A stretch of 64,000 nt of DNA from Pseudomaricurvus sp033283335 (GTDB taxonomy: Bacteria > Pseudomonadota > Gammaproteobacteria > Pseudomonadales > Cellvibrionaceae), in NCBI GenBank assembly GCA_033283335.1, contig JAWMQP010000002.1, positions 682,001 through 746,000 of the forward strand, written 5' to 3'. The translations under genes and the position numbers were made by a program. Positions 59,421 to 64,000 of this stretch are shown here, in pieces (within the stretch, counting starts at the first letter, position 1; each line of letters opens with the position of its first letter). The notes under the pieces are model-generated. The model ran no database searches and had not been told where the DNA came from. It worked only from the letters and a program-made list of their open reading frames with translations.

Positions 59421-60698
59421 TTAGTCTTTGTTGCCAACGCCGAATTGGCTTTGCTCACAACCTTCCACTTCCATTTGAGCCGCCATCAGACGACCTCGCT
59501 CTGCCGGGAAAGCCTGAACAATACCCATGGCCAGCTCACGCAGATAACGGGCGGGATCGCCCATGGTGCCAGACGTGCCACTGGCCTTTAATGCGTTGAC
59601 TGACACATTAAAACCGGCCTCGGCAACCACACCTTTACACAGGCGCCATTGCTTGACGACATCGTGTTTCGGCAACAGTGGCGGCTCACTGGTTTCCAAC
59701 TCCAGCTGACGACGCAACCACAGCAGAGCGGTTTCCAGATCCACCATCATTTTTCCAATAAGTTCCTGCTGAAAAGGTGCAGAACCGATCGGCTTACCGG
59801 TATCGGCAAATTTTTTCGTGGTCAGGGAATCCCTTGCATGGCGGTAGGCGCTGAAGGCTGCCCCGGCATATCCACAGATAGCCGCCATCTGATTACCCAC
59901 AAAGCTGCCACGGCTCATTTGCATGCAACGAGTGAATGCTCCGGGAATAGCCAACGCTTTGTCTTCAGGTACGAAATAGTTTTCCAGTACAATGCCATTG
60001 GAGCTGGAACCGCGCATACCCATGGCGTTCCAAGGAGCTCTTGACTTTACTCCATCAGCATTACGATCTACGAAAAAGGTACAGAGTCCTTCTGCAGTGT
60101 CATAGCCTTCCAGGCTGGCAGTCACCAGATATCGATCGGCCACACCAGTGCCAGTGCCAAAACTTTTCACACCGTTCAGAAGATAACCACCATCCACTTT
60201 TTTGGCTGTAGTGCTGATGGTAACTGCAGCTTGTTCAGATTTAACCGATTCTGACGCAAAATTGGCAAACCACAGGCCATCGCGGCCCATACCGTAGAGC
60301 ACCTGCTCGGCAAAACGGCGTACAATGGGTGCTTCGTCCTCATTAAACAACCCCTCTTCCAGAGCCTCCATGGCCAACAGACCACGTGATGCGGCACTGC
60401 AATGGAAGAAGAATGCCAGGGCTGTGGAAGGGCAAGCCGTTCCCAGAGCAAAACAAGCGGCCGATAAATCTTTTAAGTCACCACCTAAACCACCGTACTC
60501 TTCGGGAATGATCAATCCCAGCAGACCGGCCTCGCTGAATGTTTTCACATGTGGCATGTGAAAGGCTGCTTTTTCATCAACTTCTCTGGCCATTTCACGG
60601 ACAATGGGCAACACCGACTCAACAATTTCAGCCCGATTGCGAGCCGCCGGACTCATATTTTCAACCAGGTATTCACCTGTCAGCTTCATAATAGACAT
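59421..60698 (-). CDS. Acyl-CoA dehydrogenase-family flavoprotein
   Basis: 425 residues, three-domain acyl-CoA dehydrogenase fold: helical N domain with FSEAGLLGLIIPEEYGGLGGDL, middle beta domain with LNGVKSFGTGTGVADRYLVTAS and NAMGMRGSSSNGIVLENYFVPED, C-terminal helices. Where true dehydrogenases have a catalytic Glu in IYEGT, this one reads VQAFPAERGR, with Pro at that place. That suggests a monooxygenase- or desaturase-like member (as in HsaA/DszC types) rather than a beta-oxidation enzyme. Second gene of a unit with the RCCR-like gene 64 bp upstream. ATG 60689 is also possible. Confidence 0.85.
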   Translation of the reverse strand: MSIMKLTGEYLVENMSPAARNRAEIVESVLPIVREMAREVDEKAAFHMPHVKTFSEAGLLGLIIPEEYGGLGGDLKDLSAACFALGTACPSTALAFFFHCSAASRGLLAMEALEEGLFNEDEAPIVRRFAEQVLYGMGRDGLWFANFASESVKSEQAAVTISTTAKKVDGGYLLNGVKSFGTGTGVADRYLVTASLEGYDTAEGLCTFFVDRNADGVKSRAPWNAMGMRGSSSNGIVLENYFVPEDKALAIPGAFTRCMQMSRGSFVGNQMAAICGYAGAAFSAYRHARDSLTTKKFADTGKPIGSAPFQQELIGKMMVDLETALLWLRRQLELETSEPPLLPKHDVVKQWRLCKGVVAEAGFNVSVNALKASGTSGTMGDPARYLRELAMGIVQAFPAERGRLMAAQMEVEGCEQSQFGVGNKD

Positions 60699-60762
60699 CC
60701 TGTTTTCAATACTCAGTGCCTGGCATCAACATGATGCAGACTCGAAATCCACTTCGCTGCGA

Positions 60763-61509
60763 TCAACTGCTCGACTTCAGCAGATTACGCAAATCCAAAC
60801 AGGCCTGCTCACCAATCAGACCCTGTATCTGATTCCAGACCTTATCCACATCAGGATCAAAAATAATGGCCTTATTACGCTGGTCCCGCTCCGCCAATTG
60901 CTGAGCATCAGCACCGCCCAGAGCCGATTGTGGCACGCCCGCATCAACCAGGTGCAACCAGTGATCCAGATAGCCATCAACGATGTCGTGAATCTGCCCG
61001 AAGGCATCAGCCGTTGCACGGGACACGAACATCCAGGGAGACATCACGGCGTACTGGCGAGGGTCAAGCTGAGCGGGCGACAAGCCTTCAACTGCCTGAC
61101 CGGTTTTCAGCAATTCAGTCAAGGGGGTAAAAGCGGCATCCATATAATCTAGATGAGCACCCAAATCCAGGCGTGGGATCAGATCAAGATGGAACGCAAA
61201 GTATTCCCCCCCACTGACAGAGTCCAAGGTGAAATGCGGAACGGGGCTCTCAGGCGGCATAAACGCAAACAACATGTGTGAATCCAGGTGAATGGCGGGA
61301 ACCACCAATGAACAAGTCACCACCTGATGAATGCCGTCGCCTTTAAAAAGACGCACATTGCCCACTTCTCCTGAAGCAAACGGAGCCTGGCTTTGCAATG
61401 ACATGAAACAGCCACCATCGTCGCCATGCACTTCTGTCAATTGAAGGCTGTTGATCAGCTTGTCGAGAGTTTCACCCCAAAGTTGTCGAGGCAGGGATAG
61501 CTCACTCAT
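60763..61509 (-). CDS. Second RCCR/bilin-reductase-family protein
   Basis: 248 residues, distantly similar to the product at 49618. The shared core is SPVPHFTLDSVSGGEYFAFHL (88-108), DLIPRLDLGAHLDYMDAAF (109-127) and SRATADAFGQIHDIVDGYLDHWLHLV, then ERDQRNKAIIFDPDVDKVWNQIQGLIGEQ, the C-terminal R-D-x-x-x-R...PD.D..W block seen in bacterial members and echoed in plant RCCR. It begins the leftward unit reaching at least to the isomerase-like genes. Ferredoxin-dependent reduction of an open tetrapyrrole is the family activity; substrate here unknown. Confidence 0.7.
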   Translation of the reverse strand: MSELSLPRQLWGETLDKLINSLQLTEVHGDDGGCFMSLQSQAPFASGEVGNVRLFKGDGIHQVVTCSLVVPAIHLDSHMLFAFMPPESPVPHFTLDSVSGGEYFAFHLDLIPRLDLGAHLDYMDAAFTPLTELLKTGQAVEGLSPAQLDPRQYAVMSPWMFVSRATADAFGQIHDIVDGYLDHWLHLVDAGVPQSALGGADAQQLAERDQRNKAIIFDPDVDKVWNQIQGLIGEQACLDLRNLLKSSS

Positions 61510-61655
61510 GGGAAATCAGTCCTTTTAAGAATGTGATGATAATGATGCGGCGAATGCTCTCTACCGACATTGATAAAGCGCAAAAACCCGATGACTCCAT
61601 TGTGAGCCTATTGATCAACAAAGAAAAAGCGGCGATAGCAACCGATTGCAAAAAA

Positions 61656-61669
61656 TTGAGAATTCTCAA
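61656..61669. promoter_or_regulatory. Palindrome upstream of metK, distal
   Basis: TTGAGAATTCTCAA is a perfect 14-base palindrome in an A-rich context, 125 bp before metK. Possible operator. Confidence 0.45.
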
Positions 61670-61677
61670 AAAACCAA

Positions 61678-61701
61678 CTATATCAAAATATTTTGATATA
61701 G
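61678..61701. promoter_or_regulatory. Perfect 24-bp palindrome upstream of metK
   Basis: CTATATCAAAAT joined to its reverse complement ATTTTGATATAG, no spacer, 92 bp before metK. Its size and position suit a dimeric repressor such as the ArsR-family SahR/SamR regulators of SAM-cycle genes; the regulator is not in the window. Confidence 0.55.
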
Positions 61702-61793
61702 GTTTCTGCCGGTAGACTGGGTTCAGGCTGGTGACTGGCACCTGCCAACACCCACTCTCGTTTCGACACATAAAAGATAAGGTAGAAAGTGCT

Positions 61794-63011
61794 ATGTCTG
61801 AATATTCCATTTTTACTTCGGAGTCTGTCTCCGAAGGTCATCCCGATAAAATGGCTGACCAAATTTCCGATGCCATATTGGATGCCATCATTGCCCGCGA
61901 CCGCCACGCCCGTGTGGCGGTGGAAACACTGGTCAAAACCGGCATGGCAATGGTTGCCGGAGAGGTCACCACCAGCTGCTACGTCGATCTGGAAGATATT
62001 ATCCGCAATGTCATTACCGGAATTGGTTACGACAATTCCGATGTCGGTTACGACGGTGCCACCTGCGCCGTTATCAATGCCATTGGCAAACAGTCCGTCG
62101 ACATTAATCAAGGGGTTGACCGCTCCAAACCGGAAGACCAGGGTGCCGGCGATCAGGGATTGATGTTTGGTTACGCCACCAATGAAACCCCTTCGTTGAT
62201 GCCAGCCCCGGTGTATTACTCGCACCGCCTGGTAGAGCGGCAGGCCTATCTGCGCAAGAACGGAATCCTTACCTGGTTGCGTCCGGATGCCAAAAGCCAG
62301 GTTACCATTCGCTATGGTGACGATGGCAAACCCGCCGCTATCGATGCGGTGGTGCTGTCAACGCAACATGACCCGAGCATATCTCAAGACGACCTGAAAA
62401 AGGCGGTGATGGAAAACATCATACTGGAAGTGCTGCCAGCCGACCTTCTGCATGAAAACACTCAATATCATATCAACCCCACCGGCAATTTCGTCATCGG
62501 CGGCCCCGTCGGCGATGCCGGTGTCACCGGCCGTAAAATCATTGTTGATACCTACGGTGGCATGGCCCGTCACGGCGGCGGAGCTTTCTCGGGTAAGGAC
62601 CCGTCCAAAGTGGATCGCTCCGCCGCGTACGCCGGACGCTATGTCGCCAAGAACGTGGTGGCTGCAGGCCTGGCTGATCGCTGTGAAATCCAGGTGTCCT
62701 ATGCCATTGGTGTGGCCCAACCCACCTCGATTTCTGTCAATACCTTTGGCACCGGCAAAGTGGCTGACCAAACCTTGATTGAAGCGATTCGGGAAGTCTT
62801 CGACCTGCGCCCCTACGCCATTACCCGAGTACTGGACCTGGAGCACCCCATGTATCAGCTGACCGCTTCTTATGGTCACTTCGGTCGTGAACCCTTCGAA
62901 CACACCTATACCTGGGAAGAAAACGGTGAGCAACACACCGACACCTTCACCGCCTTTAGCTGGGAAAAAACCGACAAAGTGGAAGCTTTGAAAGCGGCCA
63001 TTGCCCGCTAA
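61794..63011 (+). CDS. metK: S-adenosylmethionine synthetase
   Basis: 405 residues from ATG 61794 (MSEYSIFTSESVSEGHPDK); the longer frame upstream is not conserved. Motifs: GHPDKMADQISDAILDA with the ATP-binding His and metal Asp, GAGDQGLMFGYA (catalytic-site hexapeptide GAGDQG), FVIGGPVGDAGVTGRKIIVDTYGG and GGGAFSGKDPSKVDRSAAY. It makes SAM from methionine and ATP. ahcY follows, so the two give the SAM cycle. Palindromes upstream suggest repressor control. Confidence 0.98.
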   Translation: MSEYSIFTSESVSEGHPDKMADQISDAILDAIIARDRHARVAVETLVKTGMAMVAGEVTTSCYVDLEDIIRNVITGIGYDNSDVGYDGATCAVINAIGKQSVDINQGVDRSKPEDQGAGDQGLMFGYATNETPSLMPAPVYYSHRLVERQAYLRKNGILTWLRPDAKSQVTIRYGDDGKPAAIDAVVLSTQHDPSISQDDLKKAVMENIILEVLPADLLHENTQYHINPTGNFVIGGPVGDAGVTGRKIIVDTYGGMARHGGGAFSGKDPSKVDRSAAYAGRYVAKNVVAAGLADRCEIQVSYAIGVAQPTSISVNTFGTGKVADQTLIEAIREVFDLRPYAITRVLDLEHPMYQLTASYGHFGREPFEHTYTWEENGEQHTDTFTAFSWEKTDKVEALKAAIAR

Positions 63012-63054
63012 CAACGGGCTCGCGCTCGATATATTCACCAAAATTTGCCCTCAC

Positions 63055-63071
63055 GCGGGGCCTGGCCCCGC
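63055..63071 (+). other. GC-rich hairpin between metK and ahcY
   Basis: GCGGGG (63055-63060) pairs with CCCCGC (63066-63071) around a 5-base loop in the 86-bp spacer. No T-run follows. It may be an attenuator, an mRNA processing structure or part of a sensing leader; it does not match the SAH riboswitch consensus as I remember it. Confidence 0.4.
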
Positions 63072-63097
63072 ATCAAATCTTTAACTCAGGAGTTTTT

Positions 63098-64000
63098 ATG
63101 AGCCGCTTTACCGACTACCAAGTCGCAGACATGTCACTGGCCGAATGGGGCCGCAAGGAAATCAGCATTGCCGAAGGCGAAATGCCGGCATTGATGGCCC
63201 TGCGTCGCAAATACAAGGCCGACCAGCCACTGGCTGGGGCGAAAATCATGGGTTGTATTCACATGACCATCCAAACCGCCGTGCTGATTGAAACCCTGGT
63301 GGAACTGGGCGCCGAGGTGCGCTGGTCATCGTGCAACATCTTTTCGACCCAGGATCACGCTGCCGCGGCCATTGCCGCCGCCGGGATTCCCGTGTTCGCC
63401 TGGAAAGGAGAAACCGAAGAGGAGTTCTGGTGGTGTATTGAGCAAACCGTACTGTCGGAAAAAGACGGCAGCGAATTGTGGGACGCCAATATGATCCTGG
63501 ATGACGGCGGTGACCTGACCCAGCTGTGCCATGAAAAATACCCGCAGCTGCTCGATCGCATTCACGGCATCAGTGAAGAAACCACCACCGGCGTCCATCG
63601 CTTGCTGGAAATGTTGGAAAAAGGTGAATTGAAGGTCCCTGCAATCAACGTCAATGACGCGATCACCAAGTCCAAGAACGACAATAAATACGGCTGTCGC
63701 CACTCGTTGAACGATGCCATCAAACGTGGCACCGATCACCTGCTGTCTGGCAAGAAGGCACTGGTGATTGGTTATGGTGATGTCGGCAAAGGATCTGCGG
63801 CATCCCTGCGTCAGGAAGGCATGATCGTCAAGGTCACCGAAATTGATCCCATCTGTGCCATGCAGGCCTGTATGGACGGTTACGAAGTCGTCTCTCCCTA
63901 CAATAATGGCATCAACACCGGGGAAGTAGCCGATGTCAATACCGCCGTGTTAGGTACCACCGATCTGCTGGTAACCACCACCGGCAACATAAATGTCTGT
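63098..64000 (+). CDS. ahcY: S-adenosylhomocysteine hydrolase, 3-prime end outside window
   Basis: The frame opens at ATG 63098 with CAGGAG upstream and runs off the right edge after 301 codons. Motifs: GCIHMTIQTAVLIETLVELGAEVRWSSCNIFSTQDHAAAAIA, ANMILDDGGDLTQL, GISEETTTGVHRL, the catalytic NVNDAITKSKNDNKYGCRHSL (Lys and Asn/Asp) and the NAD site VIGYGDVGKGSAASLR. It breaks S-adenosylhomocysteine into adenosine and homocysteine. Confidence 0.98.
   Translation, partial: MSRFTDYQVADMSLAEWGRKEISIAEGEMPALMALRRKYKADQPLAGAKIMGCIHMTIQTAVLIETLVELGAEVRWSSCNIFSTQDHAAAAIAAAGIPVFAWKGETEEEFWWCIEQTVLSEKDGSELWDANMILDDGGDLTQLCHEKYPQLLDRIHGISEETTTGVHRLLEMLEKGELKVPAINVNDAITKSKNDNKYGCRHSLNDAIKRGTDHLLSGKKALVIGYGDVGKGSAASLRQEGMIVKVTEIDPICAMQACMDGYEVVSPYNNGINTGEVADVNTAVLGTTDLLVTTTGNINVC

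Noticed and set aside
61502..61810. 102-codon minus-strand frame across the metK leader
   Set aside because: Contains the palindromes and overlaps metK and the RCCR-like start; looks like control DNA.
1..64000. CRISPR arrays, tRNA or rRNA genes, prophage or intact insertion sequences
   Set aside because: No regular spaced repeats, cloverleaf sequences, rRNA motifs or transposase/integrase genes were found on reading both strands.

Overview
This window comes from a free-living, aerobically fixing gammaproteobacterium. The left half holds a nitrogen-fixation region with the same gene content, and largely the same order, as Azotobacter vinelandii and Pseudomonas stutzeri (nifB-fdxN-nifO-nifQ-rhodanese-glutaredoxin, nifLA, rnfABCDGEH, a Shethna FeSII ferredoxin). 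Base composition looks moderate, and sigma-54 promoters with NifA-type upstream sites are easy to see. I cannot name the species. There are no rRNA or tRNA genes, no CRISPR array and no intact insertion sequence that I could find.

Layout. 1-3.3 kb: a leftward accessory nif unit (unknown protein, NifZ-like, SagB-type double nitroreductase, stand-alone NifX/NafY-domain protein, partial unknown gene). 3.7-5.45 kb: two rightward genes behind sigma-54 promoters (a DUF2750 protein and a ferredoxin-NAD(P)H reductase). 5.45-10.2 kb: leftward nifB operon, extended by bolA and nafY. 10.5-13.7 kb: nifL-nifA. 14.2-19.5 kb: divergent rnfABCDGEH operon. 19.6-31.9 kb: outer-membrane barrel, an alcohol dehydrogenase pseudogene, NifA-type ferredoxin/FeSII operon, Rieske and ferritin-like proteins, a GT-C glycosyltransferase, FadL, a split YeeE transporter, SelO, a CYTH protein, nifX behind its own NifA/sigma-54 promoter, and a Crp/Fnr regulator. 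Reductant supply (Rnf, ferredoxins, reductase), FeMo-cofactor synthesis (NifB, NifQ, NifX, NafY) and oxygen/redox control (NifL, FeSII) are therefore together.

32-47 kb is a catabolic region: GSTs, a two-domain nitrilase-family protein, VOC protein, MFS, SDR, an isocitrate-lyase/PEP-mutase family lyase, aldehyde dehydrogenase, LeuC/LeuD, an HMG-CoA-lyase-family enzyme and a class III CoA-transferase. The mix fits breakdown of branched C5-C6 dicarboxylic acids, though leucine synthesis is possible for LeuCD.

47-61.5 kb is the most unusual part. Two convergent transcription units meet at strong terminators near 50.45 kb. The rightward one carries an SDR resembling plant chlorophyll b reductase (NYC1/NOL) directly followed by a protein that aligns by eye with plant red chlorophyll catabolite reductase (RCCR). 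The leftward one starts with a second RCCR-like protein and continues with an acyl-CoA-dehydrogenase-family flavoprotein, two maleate isomerase/arylmalonate-decarboxylase relatives with altered catalytic cysteines, an MFS carrier, a free-standing PCP_red domain, an amidase-fold protein lacking its whole catalytic triad, a membrane protein and a TonB-dependent receptor. I propose, as inference, an undescribed uptake and breakdown system for linear or chlorophyll-derived tetrapyrroles. The window ends in the SAM cycle (metK, ahcY), preceded by strong palindromes.
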